A stretch of 64,000 nucleotides of DNA, taken from NCBI GenBank assembly GCA_031763025.1, contig JASSKH010000012.1, forward strand, positions 1,984,001-2,048,000. Reading direction: 5' to 3'. Source of the DNA: Macrocystis pyrifera (Eukaryota > Sar > Phaeophyceae > Laminariales > Laminariaceae). Made by a program: the position numbers and the translations under genes. Positions 22,157 through 32,799 of the stretch are shown here, in pieces. The notes beneath the pieces were generated by a model that was not told where the DNA came from, ran no database searches, and saw only the letters and a program-made list of their open reading frames with translations. Numbering within the stretch: position 1 is the stretch's first letter; every line of letters starts with the position of its first letter.

Positions 22157-22884
22157 AGTTCCTGCTGTATTTCAACTCTTCGACTCGAATAGACTTTTCC
22201 TGTTGGTATTGGTAATCAATTGCGAGTCGCAGTTGATTACCAACAGGAAAAGTCGATTCGAGTCGAAGAGTTGAAATACAGCAGGAAGTATGTCACACAG
22301 GGAAGCACAACATTCTTCTGGCACAGAAGAAAGCAAGGACGACAGCCTGGAACCCTCCGACGCCTCTGGCCCTGAGGCCTCCACAACCACGATACGGACT
22401 CGCCTCACCCGCATCGTCAACCGCGAGCTGGAGAGGATGGAGAATTGAGAAATCGAGGTCTTAAGCGAGCAGCACAACGGCATGCTCCAACAATTGGCAA
22501 GTCTATCTGTTGCTAGTAGTCCCGCTGTGTCCCTGTCCGAGTGTAACAACTCAACTACTGCTGTCCAATCTGACCCAGTCCAATCTGCTCGTACATACGC
22601 AGGAGTGCTGTCCGCACCGAAGAATGTCAGTTTAACGCCCAACGACGTACGCAGTCTGCCTCGCTTGAACGGTAGTGCTGACGTAGATGTTGCGGAAGTA
22701 TTGTCCCAGTTTCGTCTGGTTGTCGGTGTTCGAGCCAAATCTGTCGCACCAGATGACTACAAATTTGCTGATAATCTTGCTTTCGAGCACTTGTCGCTCA
22801 TCTGTGATGGGCCCTGTCTGATGCTGTATCAGCAACTTATGTCTGGTAGGATAGACTGGAGTGTGAACGTTGTCAATGGTTCCA
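21609..22884. repeat. Large palindrome made of two gag starts head to head
   Basis: The left arm (21609-22219) and right arm (22233-22884) are inverted copies of the gag 5' region and leader, with a 13-nt spacer. The arms differ by substitutions and an indel of about 50 bp, so they have diverged since the inversion. Confidence 0.85.
22290..22884 (+). pseudogene. Inverted gag fragment
   Basis: Plus-strand copy of the gag N-terminus starting at an ATG at 22290, interrupted by a TGA near 22447, then open through the capsid-like block. At about 22884 it jumps to sequence just upstream of the polypurine tract, so an internal deletion joined gag directly to the 3' end of an element. Confidence 0.8.
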
Positions 22885-22937
22885 TTGCTTTCGAGTTTTG
22901 GTGGAGTTCGAGCTCTATCACCACTAAAACTGGGGGG

Positions 22938-23333
22938 TGATGTGGATACCATGTCCCCGGAACCAACACGCCTACCCATATAGTCGAAGCCCCCGCATCC
23001 TTCGAGAAAGCTCTTCCAGATGCTTTGCTCGGGGAACTCGGGAGATTGTCATGTCTGGATCTCGCCACGGAGCCTTCTCCTTCACGTTCCGCAGCATCGG
23101 CTATTCTGCCTAGCGGATTCTCCGCAGCGGGACGCAGCAAGGCCCCGCTGAACTGTCCTTTGACCCGAGCGCCGTGAGAGCAACGGTGATTGCTCGCCCC
23201 TCGGCTCTCACTCCTCACATCTCCCTGTCTGATCTTGTCATCGGGCTGCTGTCTCAGCCCGAGGTGTCCTACACTCTAACCGTCGTAGTTCAACAGTAAG
23301 AACACTCTGCTAACGCAGAGAGACGTGGGATCA
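22938..23333 (+). repeat. LTR B, inverted relative to A and C
   Basis: Begins TGATGTGGATACCATG after the tract AAAACTGGGGGG (22926-22937) and ends GTGGGATCA. Aligns along its length with LTR A, with small deletions. Confidence 0.75.
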
Positions 23334-23348
23334 CGCCCCACCGGCGGC
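23279..23348 (+). other. tRNA-like cloverleaf at LTR B/leader junction
   Basis: Same 70-nt fold as at 13918-13987, with anticodon stem CTCTG/CAGAG and acceptor 3' strand CGGCGGC (outer pair lost, six pairs kept). Confidence 0.5.
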
Positions 23349-23375
23349 ATCGACTACGAATCTTATTAATACTCC

Positions 23376-23532
23376 TCATTTCTTCATGTTTGGACGCGCA
23401 GCTGTACTGCCTGTCGATCTCATTCTAGGAGTACCGTCCACCTCCGCATCGCAAACTCAGCTCGATTATTCGAAACAAACTGTCGCAAACTTGCAATTTG
23501 CACACGAGCTATATAGCCCGCCGTTAAGCAAG
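23376..23532 (+). pseudogene. Inverted integrase fragment
   Basis: About 155 bp matching the reverse complement of 16840-16996, which covers the junction of the integrase core and the GPY region. It is joined directly to the LTR B leader on its left. Confidence 0.8.
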
Positions 23533-23544
23533 CGGCTGTGAAAG

Positions 23545-23905
23545 GACGAGCAGATTGGACAGGGTCGGATTGGACAGCAGTAGTTGAGTTGTTACACTCG
23601 GACAGGGACACAGCAGGACTACTAGCAACAGATAGACTTGCCAATTGTTGGAGCATGCCGTTGTGCTGCTCGCTTAAGACCTCGATTTCTCCATTCTCCA
23701 TCCTCCCCAGCTCGCGGTTGACGATGCGGGTGAGGCGAGTCCATATCGTGGTTATGGAGACCTCAGGGCCAGAGGCGTCGGAGGGTTCCAGGCTGTCCTC
23801 CTCGCTTTCTTCTGTGCCAGAAGAATGTTGTGCTTCCCTGTGTGACATACTTCCTGCTGTATTTCAACTCTTCGACTCGAATCGACTTTTCCTGTTGGTA
23901 ATCAA
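23545..23905 (-). pseudogene. Gag N-terminus and leader following LTR C
   Basis: An ATG at 23846-23848 opens the same N-terminal gag frame as at 22156, truncated by the integrase-fragment junction. The leader upstream, CCAACAGGAAAAG, is shared with the other copies. Unlike the main copy it retains the 50-bp segment near 23560-23610. Confidence 0.75.
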
Positions 23906-23939
23906 CTGCCGTCAGACGCCAATAAGATTCGTAGCCGAT

Positions 23940-24009
23940 ACCACCGGTGGGGCGTGATCCCACGTCTCTCTGCGTTAGCAGAGTGTTCTTACTGTTGAAC
24001 TACGACGGT
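23940..24009 (-). other. tRNA-like cloverleaf at LTR C/leader junction
   Basis: Same fold; the acceptor 3' strand reads CGGTGGT, which still pairs over all seven positions with ACCGTCG through G-U pairs. Confidence 0.5.
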
Positions 24010-24358
24010 TAGAGTGCAGGACAGCTCGGGCTGAGACAACAGCCCGATGACAAGATCAGACAGGGAGATATGAGGAGTGAGAGCCGAGGGGCGAGCAATC
24101 ACCGTTGCTCTCACGGCGCTCGGGTCAAAGGACAGTTCAGCGCGGCCTTGCTGCGTCCCGCTGCGGAGAACACGCTAGGCAGAATAGCCGCCGCTGAGGA
24201 CCCGTCAGCGGAACGTGAAGGAGAAGGCTCCGTGGCGAGATCCAGACATGACAATCTCCCGAGTTCCCCGAGCAAAGCATCTGGAAGAGCTTTCTCGAAG
24301 GATGCGGGGGCTTCGACTATATGGGTAGGCGTGTTGGTTCAGGGGACATATCCATACA
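23955..24358 (-). repeat. LTR C of the chromovirus
   Basis: Aligns with LTR A over about 400 bp. Its outer end is TGTATGGATATGTCCCC, a slightly altered form of the TGATGTGGATACC start. It abuts the right copy of the large direct repeat. Confidence 0.7.
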
Positions 24359-24880
24359 TACTCGGGGTTTCCTTTTTTTCGCGGGAGAGGAAAGGGGGGG
24401 GGAGGTTGGAGGGTGGTAACGGGTTCTTCCCGCGTAAACACGTACGCTCGCACCAGGTAGGCTCTAGGAGATTAATGCTTTCCATGATGTTCTCCTTTTT
24501 GTTGTTGCTGTGCTGTGGTATACACAACAACGGCTGTTTACTGTTTACTACGCCTTCTGTTGTTTAGCTTAGCGTGGGCGTTCATGGCATGTATGTTTGT
24601 TCAGATCAGAGGAGGGGTGTTTTTTCTGGTGGGAGGAGGGGACGGGGGACACTTTCTTGGTGGCGCCGGGGGTTGAGCTCGGGGTTTGTGTGGGCTGGCC
24701 GGCTTTTTTTCTCTTATTTCCTCCTGTCCTGAGGTTTTACGCCGTTGCTGCCGTTGTTTGTTGCTGCTGAAGATTTTGCTGTTTAAGCACCGACTACTGT
24801 GGCATATCTGATTAATTTACTCATTATATCAATAGCATACGGTTACGCATATATGAAACCCCTGCTTGCTGTGTGTTTGT
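24356..24880 (+). repeat. Large direct repeat, right copy, segment 1
   Basis: Nearly identical to 9474-10000. It begins at the outer edge of LTR C. Confidence 0.85.
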
Positions 24881-25255
24881 GTTAAGAGGGGCTATACACG
24901 GCACGCCAATCAATCCACTTGCGCGCGAGGTATATTATCCGCGCGTGTCGAGTCACAAGCGTCATAACCATCGTTGCAATTTACCATCTCCTCCGCCTCC
25001 ATTATTAGTCGATCTCCCGAAGAAACCCAAGTAAGTGTGTATACACTTCTAAAGTTCGAGGTATATATATATACGAAGCGAGCTAAATCATGCCAGGCGC
25101 GGTCGCCAGTAGAGTTCACCAAGTATCCGATACTATGGTTGAAGCATACCGATGTTTACGAGTCAGAAGGACTATTAATACGTAAGGCCAACCGATGGAT
25201 GATTGGGTCTGATTGACTTGGGCTTGGGGTTAGTTATCTTCGTATCGTACAGTGA

Positions 25256-25959
25256 TGTGATACGAGTATGAGTATTTGGGTTTTATTACGAGGTGTGGGG
25301 GGATCTATAGCCTCATTTCTTTTGTTTCGAATAGCCGTATCTTCGACCACCTTTTTCCTGGCCGTTTGGGATGAACTTTTTCATCACCCTCCGACCATCT
25401 TGTGGTCTGCATATACGACTATTCAGGGTGGGCTAATGTGATATGGGTGGAGTATTCATGGGCTATAGATATAGATAATACGTTGCAGTCTTAACTTGCA
25501 GTCTCACGAATACGAGAATAATCCAAAGAATGGATTAACCCGGCGGATATTCCGTTAGTCGAGAGTAACGTTCTTTTAGGAATGTTCCCTAGGGCGGATA
25601 GCCCGTTAGACGAGAGTGATGTTCCTTGACGCAGATAGGACTACGAAGTGAGAAGTTCTTGTATTATTAGCAGAAGAACGATCGTAAGCCATAGGAAAGT
25701 TCTGTAGGAGTACATCAGATAAGAGGAATTTAGGAGAGCTTGTGGCATGGGGTGGGACGAGTATATCTGGGCGTCGAGTCCCGCCCCCCCTACCTCTCAC
25801 TTCTCTACCAGAGCACCACCTCCTCAGCTCTCGCCATCAATAAGAATATCTAAATCAGAAGAAGCGAAGCACTGCTTTCCAGCCGCCAGAACCACCTGCT
25901 TTTTTTTGCGTCCCTTACCACTACCCTTACCACTACCCTAGAGCGGCCTCCGCATCACA
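25256..25959. mobile_element. Probable solo LTR, 704 bp, with 4-bp target duplication
   Basis: It starts TGTGAT and ends ATCACA, a perfect 6-bp inverted terminus of the TG...CA type. It is flanked by GTGA at 25252-25255 and 25960-25963. The paralogous left copy has a single GTGA (12657-12660) and no insert. No internal coding region is present, consistent with a solo LTR left by recombination. No related full element is visible in the window. Confidence 0.75.
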
Positions 25960-25986
25960 GTGACCATAAAGCTTAGTGTCGAGTAA

Positions 25987-26704
25987 GGGCCGTAACCGAA
26001 AAAAAAAAAACACGATTCGTGATTTTTAGGCATGACAAAAGATCACGATCCGTGACATTTCAGTTCTAACGAAAAAAAAGCCGAAAAACGTCGCGTTTCG
26101 TGAAATTTTCAAAGAGTTAAAGTTCTGATATTTCAAACCCAACGTTTTTTGGGGGTGTGGAGCAAACTCTCGAGAGTGGGGCACGGCCAGACCGGGCTGG
26201 GCCGTCCGCACCTGGCCCAGCCCGTGACATATTCGAATTGCGGGCCTAAGCCTGACCCAGCCTGCGAGATTCCAAATTCACCGGCCGTCGGCCAAGCTCG
26301 TTTCGCGAGATTCCATCTCGCAGGCCGTCGGCCCGGCCTGGCCTGTGACATACCCAGGTCATTTTCGCGTTTGTCTTCCAGCAGTGGCTCCTCCTCCTGG
26401 AATTTTCGAGGCCACAACCTCCTCGTTAGCCCGCGCCCAGCGGTGTCTTTGGGTAGCCGCCCGTTGTCCACAAGCGGCGCACGAAGCACAGTCTGCCATG
26501 CCCCTATGCCGACCATCAAATACCGTTGGTGCACGTGGGTTGCGTAGTGCCTTGATCAGGCGTATTTTGAGACACGACAAATGTCACGAATCGTGATTTT
26601 GTTTTTTTTTAGGGAAAAGCTAAAAAAAATTGGCGTCATGAAAATCACGATTCATGACAAAAATCTCCCGAATCGTGATTTTTTTGGTTCGTTAGGAGTG
26701 GCCC
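25987..26704. mobile_element. PIF/Harbinger-like non-autonomous element, 718 bp
   Basis: It begins GGGCCGTAACCGAA and ends in the imperfect inverse GTTAGGAGTGGCCC. Further inverted words ACGATTCGTGAT and ATCACGATTC follow inside both ends. TAA flanks it at 25984-25986 and 26705-26707, while the left paralogue has one TAA (12681-12683). A 3-bp TWA duplication and GGG termini fit PIF/Harbinger. The middle (about 26150-26560) is GC-rich and unlike the AT-rich ends, suggesting captured sequence. No DDE transposase is recognised. Confidence 0.72.
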
Positions 26705-28425
26705 TAAGTGGTAAACCCCCACCTCAATCTGAGACCCAGAAGAAGTGACCAAAACTATACCAGGTGTGGTCGTATCAACCGTCTATCATACTGGGGACCA
26801 TACTACCAGGTAGGTATCAGGAGTCAAAATCCACGATGGGCCCAAAAAAACATGAATTCCTCTATTTTTACTATCAATATTAATTCTGAGTTTGTAGAAC
26901 TGAGTTTCTGTTATGGTAAATGCAAATCTGTCGGTCTGTCTGTCTGCCCGCAAGGCTTATATTTTCGAACACTTTCCAATGGCCGATATAGAAGCTCGTT
27001 ACAGATGATATTCGTACGACATATTCGACCCTTGCGAACCTTATATACTGAAACATAGCATACTACCAGGCAAATTTGCATATAATACATCCACGACATC
27101 GTACCATGGGACCATACCGCAAACGTACCATACCATATACTGTATTTTTCCCGTACCATACCGTCAACACATACCATATCACATACGGTGGTTTTCCCAT
27201 ATTCCCATATACCATATCACCAACATATCCCATAGCCCATACCGAGTTGGGGAGACGTCTATACACCAGACCAGGTGCCTGCTACTGCTGTAGTGGCGTC
27301 TTGTTGTGCAAGGGTGGCGATGAATACAAGAGTTGGCTCAGACGCCCATACCGAGTTGGGGAGACGTCTATACACCAGACCAGGTGCCTGCTACTGCTGT
27401 AGTGCTGTCTTGTTGTGCAAGGGTGGCGATGAATACAAGAGTTGGCTCAGACGCTTGGATCCTACGCTCAGTGCAGCGCATTGGCCGCTGGTGTGCACGA
27501 AATAGATGAAAAACATTATCTACGAGTACTACTACTGCTGTACCCGCCTCGAATGGCAAAAGTGGGCTTTGTTTCAGGTTTGGGAGGATACCGTAGGACG
27601 CCGCCGGCAAGCTGTTGCCCCCTAGAGCATGCATCCACCTCATTTCTTCGAGCCCACCATCTATACTAGTTGATCTTTCCCGCCACCGAGCGGGTTGCCC
27701 GTGGGCTGAGTCTCTGTCGAGATCGAGCGTCTCTATACTAGTTGATCTTTCCCGCCACCGAGCGGGTTGCCCGTGGGCTGAGTCTCTGTCGAGATCGAGC
27801 GTCTATCGTCTATCGTCGCACGAGCAGGTCTTTCACAGTTACTGTAACAACAAACGTTTATCGTCTGTCGTCGCACGAGTAGGTCTTTCACAGTACAACA
27901 AACGTGTCGAATGGCAAAAAATGGGCTTTCCAGGTTTGGGAGGATACCGTTGGACGCCGCCGGCAAGCGCTTGCCCCCTAGAGCATGCATCCACCTCATT
28001 TCTTCGAGCCCTTCATCTACACTAGTTGTTCTTGCCCGCCACCGCGCGGGTTGCCCGTGGGCTGAGTCTCTGCCGAGATCGAGAGTCTATCGTGTATCGT
28101 CGCACCAGCTGAAATAATACTTTTTTGGTGTACTTCGCGTTTCTATTCGCATCCTATAGCAGGTATTTTACAGTACAACAGGAGTGGGTTACTTTTTGTG
28201 CCACAGCAAAATTATCTACGAGTACTACTGCTGTAGTGCAGAGTGCTGTATCCGTCTCGAATGGAAACAAAAATGCATTTCGTCTATATATCAGTACAAC
28301 AAACGTCTCGAATGGCAAAAAATGGGCTTTTTCAGGTTTGGGAGGATACCGTAGGACGCCGCCGGCAAGCTCTTGCCCCCTAGACCATGCATCCACCTCA
28401 TTCTTCGAGCCCGTCATCTATACTA

Positions 28426-28530
28426 TTACGGGAGACCATAGTAAATAGGACCAAACGTTGTTAGTAAAAACAGGTACATAGATAGGTTTTTATGTATACC
28501 ATAGGTCCTATTAACTATGGACCCCCGTAA
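28426..28530 (+). mobile_element. Stowaway-like MITE, copy 5, with paralogous empty site
   Basis: Flanked by TA at 28424-28425 and 28531-28532 inside a repeat unit. The sister unit near 27658-27680 reads TATACTAGTTGATC without the insert, so the duplication is exactly TA. Confidence 0.92.
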
Positions 28531-29077
28531 TAGTTGATCTTGCCCGCCACCGCGCGGGTTGTCCGTGGGCTAAGTCTCTGTCGAGATCGAACGTTTATCG
28601 TGTATCGTCGCACGAGCTGAAATAATACTTTTTTTGTGTACTTCGCGTTTCCATTCGCATACTATAGCAGGTCTTTTAAAGTATACCAGGAGTGGGTTAC
28701 TTTTTGTGCCGCAGAAAAATTATCTACGAGTACTACTGTAGTGCAGAGTGCTGTATCCGTCTCGAATGGCAAAAAAGTTGCATACTATCGCAGGTCTTTT
28801 ACAGCAGCGAAAGGCAAAAATGGGCTTTTTTCAGGTTTGGGAGAATACCGTAGGACGCCGCCGGCAGCAGTGGATTACTTTATACTTTTCGCCTTTATTT
28901 GTTTGCGATCCTCATCGTATGTTTCGGTACTCGCAAATAATAACCCGCCAGTTGAAAATGCATGTCAATCTGTCGAATGTGTAACAACCCACAAAATGTT
29001 TTTCATTGGCCAACAAAGCGTCGTCATTCGCATACTATAGCAGTAGAGCCTGGTATCAGTATAGGGCTACCCTATAT

Positions 29078-29413
29078 ATATACACATATTTTTTTTCTCC
29101 ATCACTTTCACTTTCCAGCCCACTCGTAGGAGGTTTTACCCTCGACGATCTTCTGGACAAGCCGTGGTCACAGGTGTCGTCCCTTCTCCCCCCCGGCACC
29201 TGCCTTTATTTTTTGTCGCGCATAGGGTTCAGCATTCCCACTACTCGTCGATTTTCATCGAATGTAGCCAACTCACGCTTTCGCGCTTTTCGCTTATCAA
29301 TCATTTTTTTATGCAAGAAAAAGTCCCTATGAGCATGCACTCGGTGAGACTTGAACCCACGAAATTGATCTTGACAGGCACGCGACCACCTACCAAGCCA
29401 CCGGGGACGGCGG
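29078..29413 (-). mobile_element. tRNA-derived SINE, copy 2
   Basis: Head at 29331-29413 with the T arm GTGGG/CTCAC around a TTCAAGT loop and A-box-like TGGCTTGGTAGGTGG. The body is the same as copy 1, with an A-rich tail at 29078-29097. Confidence 0.82.
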
Positions 29414-30063
29414 GTCTATATACCCCCTATACGATATGATATTTCCATAGTACTTAGTCATGTTTTTTGCCCCCTAGAGCATGCATCCACCTCGTTTCTC
29501 ATTTGGCCAACAACAACTTCGCATACTATAGCACAAGCAGGTATCTTACATTACAACAGCAGGAGTGGATTGCTTCTTGTGCGGCAACAAAATTATCTAC
29601 GAGTACTATTAAAAAAAATCATACGAACTATCGCAGGTCTTTTACAACAACAGCAGTTCGTTGATTACTTTCTACTTTTCGCCTTTTTTTGTATTTTGCG
29701 ATCCTCGTCGTGTGTTTCGGTACTCGCAACAAGAATGACCCAAAATTGCATACTATCGTAGGTTTTTTACAACAGCAGTTAGTTGATTACTTTCTACTTT
29801 TCGCCTTTATTAGTATTTTGTGATCCTCATCGTATGTTTCGGTACTCGCAAAAATAATAACCCGGCAGTTGAAAATACGTCAATCTGTCGAATGTGTAAC
29901 AACAGACAACAAAAAATGGGCTTCTTTCAGGTTCCAAATTGGGAGGATACCGTAGGACGCCGGCGGCAAGCTCTTGCCCCCTAGAGCATGCATCCACCTC
30001 AGTTCTCATTTCGCCAACAACTATTTCGCGGTACAGAGATCTCTTGTCAATCTGTCGTTTACT

Positions 30064-31200
30064 TGTTGAAATAAACAACCCACATGTTTTGCCTAGGCCA
30101 AGAGAGCGTCGTCAGCTTTCTGACTGATTGTTGGAGATCTCTGCCCGTTCATGTTTCGTTTTTCATTGGCCAACAGTCTTGTATTTAGCCCTGCAACTCC
30201 AATTACACCTCAATGATATCGATCCCATTGCCGCGGTACTGGTGCGGGTGCTCGTTCCGTCTTCGTGTGCTGCTGCTGGATTTTTGTCCCCGCCGAGTAC
30301 TGTAAGAAGTGGTACCGACAGTCAACAAGTAGACGTTCTGCCCTAGCCAAACACAGCACTCTGGGGTTCCGTCTGTGCTGGTCCCGACTGGCCTCTCCCG
30401 TCACTCTCAACAACTCCACCTGCGACTTCACAAAAAAAGAGACAAGCAACGCTCGAATGCACTTCATCGAGGGCAATAACAATATGCATGTTCGGTCCTG
30501 ATGCTGCTACACTGTATGTTGCCCAGTAGTGGTGGGAGCGTGCAGCAGGACGTACGTTTAGCACCACGCTACCGGCGTGCGTGTCAAGAGATCTCCTTGC
30601 GTTGCTGCACCCACTTCCCGTATCGCTTCGTGCCCATGCAAACCCCTCTCAGATGACATATTTTGGCATGGATTCCCGACAGATCTCCAGTGATAACGTA
30701 GCTTGGACTTGTCAACTGGAGCACCACTTATTATTCTTACGAGCAACAATCCGAGCAAGAGTTGAAACCTTAGTGTTGATGGGCATGTAAATATAAATAT
30801 ACCTATGATGATCCTCAGCCTTATCCGATCCGTTCTTGGTCGGCAGATCTCTCCCTCTGATCGTCTTTCCGCACGGTTTCTTCGCCGGGGCGTCCTCCCT
30901 CCACACCTGAACCGCCCGGCGTCGTAGGATCCGCCCGCCGAGCGCCGTAGCGCCCGCGCGAAGCCTTGACGTTGAGATCTACGAAGGAATCTCCGAAAAT
31001 CCTTGCCCTGTCAGTGTTTTGGCCCATGGTCTCTCGACAGGGTGAATGCATTCGCTTGGTTCTTTCCGGCACGTCCTCTCCGACCTCCGACCGATGGGGA
31101 GGGTCACCTACCCGGCCGGCGTCGCCATTGCGGGGGCCTGCGCGGGTGGCTGTATCTGGGACATCGATGGAACGCCCCGATAGCTCTGCTACCCAGGCTT
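30064..31200. other. Unassigned region, open frames on both strands
   Basis: Moderately GC-rich sequence with overlapping open frames of 60-90 codons on both strands. None shows a recognisable domain or a consistent exon chain. It could be a decayed element or exons of an unknown gene. Confidence 0.3.
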
Positions 31201-31219
31201 AGTTTAGAACTGCCATCCA

Positions 31220-31880
31220 CCAAAAATTATTAAAGCCCGGTTTGGGATATGGGATATGTTGGTGGTATGGTATATGGGAAAAACACTGTATGTGGTATGG
31301 TACGTTGGCAGTATGGTACGATGGTACGGTGTCGTGGACCTTTTACATGGCCTGAGGACCAACGACCCAACGGGTAGGGTGGACCGTAACTGGATCAAGT
31401 CCGGCGGGAAGGCCTCATAGCCTCGGTTTTTGTTAGTGCATGAGCTCGCGCAAGTCCCACAATACCCGGGAGAGATGATTCTCCCGGGTGGCTATCTCCA
31501 CCACACCTGCTCCTCTCGGGGGTCAGGTCGGTCAACGTGCCCATACTCCAGGGGTAACAGCAGCCTGTTCTGATGTTGCAACGGGAGCTATGGGCTTAAT
31601 TAACACACGACACGAAATTTGAACGTGGAAGTGCGGTGAGCTTAATAAGCTTTGTTTTTACCATTCCGACGGAGGATAAAAATAATAAAAAAGGCTAAAT
31701 TTGCCTGGTGATATGGTATGTTTCCGTATATAAGGTCCGTGAGGGTCGAATACGTCGTACGAATATCATCTGTAACGACCTTATATATCGACCATTTGAA
31801 AGTGTTCGAAAATATAAGCCATGCGGACAGACAAGTTTGCAATTACCGCAGATGAGACTCAGTTTTACAAACTGAAAATA
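31220..31880 (-). repeat. Inverted fragments of the large repeat and of family 6
   Basis: 31220-31345 and about 31690-31870 are reverse-complement matches to 13085-13225 and 12890-13050 (GTACCATACC words; TCGAACACTTTC..GGCC context). Between them, 31330-31680 is the inverse of the family 6 repeat at 5688-5975. Confidence 0.6.
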
Positions 31881-32556
31881 ACTGCACCCACCACCCACGT
31901 TTCGTTACAATCTACTACCTGGTCGGAATTAGTGTGGAATATTTTTGGGCAGCACTGCAAGCAAAGTAAGGGTCAACTATAGATAGGCTGGCGGGCGGGT
32001 CATCACCATGTCATTTATTTTCAGATATATCGAAATGGTCGGCTACGTATCGGTGGCTGATCTGACGCTCGTCGTGCCTTGACCCCTCACTCCTCCATCG
32101 AAATCCTTCCCACTCCATTCAAAGAGCAGGCATAACCATAGGAAATGGTAAGGTTCTAATCCAACCCCTGAGCAAAAGTAGATAAAAGTAGTGTAGCTAC
32201 AGCACATCAGTAGCTCGCTAGTAACACGTGCAGCAGGATAGTTGTAGTTGTCGTCAACATGTATGGGATGGTTGGATGCTTCGGAGAATTGTAGACCTTT
32301 GTCGGTGGTCATAAAATCGCGGTCACGTACAAGCTGGCTTCAGCAAGCTCGAAAATTATTCCCATTTATTGGCGCGGTGTGCAATTTAGAAACTCGGGAA
32401 CTCGAACTCGCTCGAAACAACATCGCCCGGATAGAGCCTATAACCAATAGTCAGGTGCCACGACTTTTATGTACGCGAAACAAAAAAGGGGGAAACATAC
32501 AAAGCGAGACGGCACAACAAGATCATCGAGCCCAGCAAGAGACGAAAACTGCCGCA

Positions 32557-32795
32557 CCTCGGACAGATCATGTCTGTCTCCTGTACATCCATCTAGTTCC
32601 TCACCTGCCGTTGCAAGAGGTTGTGCAGGATCTGCGTACTCTACTACAGATCCAACCCCGGGAACATGCGCTATAGATCATGCCGATCATACGGGTTCCA
32701 CCCGGCAACATGAGCTAAATCATAGGAGACCGGGAGTAAATATGCCTTGAAAGATATTTTAGATGATAACGTGGGAATCGATCATCTGTCCAAGG
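32557..32795 (-). mobile_element. GATC-rich TIR element (MITE family 2), copy 2
   Basis: Ends CACCTCGGACAGATCATG and GATCATCTGTCCAAGG. The inner order (AGGATCTGCGTA, CATAGATCATGCCGATCATA-like words, CCCGGCAACATGAGC) is the inverse of plus-oriented copies. Confidence 0.6.
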
Positions 32796-32799
32796 AAAG

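Larger units (their letters stand above)
13933..24358 (-). mobile_element. Decayed and rearranged Ty3/gypsy chromovirus complex
   Basis: On the minus strand the order is LTR C, leader and gag start, an inverted insert (integrase piece, LTR B, gag), the main gag, protease, RT, RNase H, integrase and chromodomain, about 1.9 kb of non-coding tail, polypurine tract, then LTR A. This domain order (integrase after RNase H) and the C-terminal chromodomain define the chromovirus branch of Ty3/gypsy. Pol is broken by at least three in-frame stops and several frameshifts, so the copy is dead. It is flanked by the two copies of the large direct repeat. Confidence 0.88.
24963..27604 (+). repeat. Large direct repeat, right copy, segment 2, with two insertions
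   Basis: Matches 12378-13608 apart from insertions at 25256-25959 and 25987-26704. On the right it continues smoothly into the repeat array at 27604, so the right end of the left copy (13608) is the recombinant one. Confidence 0.85.
27604..30060 (+). repeat. Decayed tandem array of a roughly 350-500 bp unit
   Basis: The phrase GGTTTGGGAGGATACCGTAG followed by GACGCCGCCGGCAAGC and CCCCCTAGAGCATGCATCCA recurs near 27575, 27935, 28335, 28835 and 29940. Blocks such as GATCTTGCCCGCCACCG, GTCGAGATCGAGCGTC and ATTATCTACGAGTACTACT lie between. Open frames across units change frame between copies, so no gene is called. The array hosts a MITE and a SINE. Confidence 0.65.

Noticed and set aside
23939-23960. 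TGGTATCGGCTACGAATC in LTR C leader as a primer-binding site
   Set aside because: The TGG start is CGG in copies A and B, so it is not conserved as a tRNA-complementary site would be.
30821-31202. Overlapping open frames on both strands as a gene
   Set aside because: No recognisable motif, and neither strand shows a convincing exon chain.
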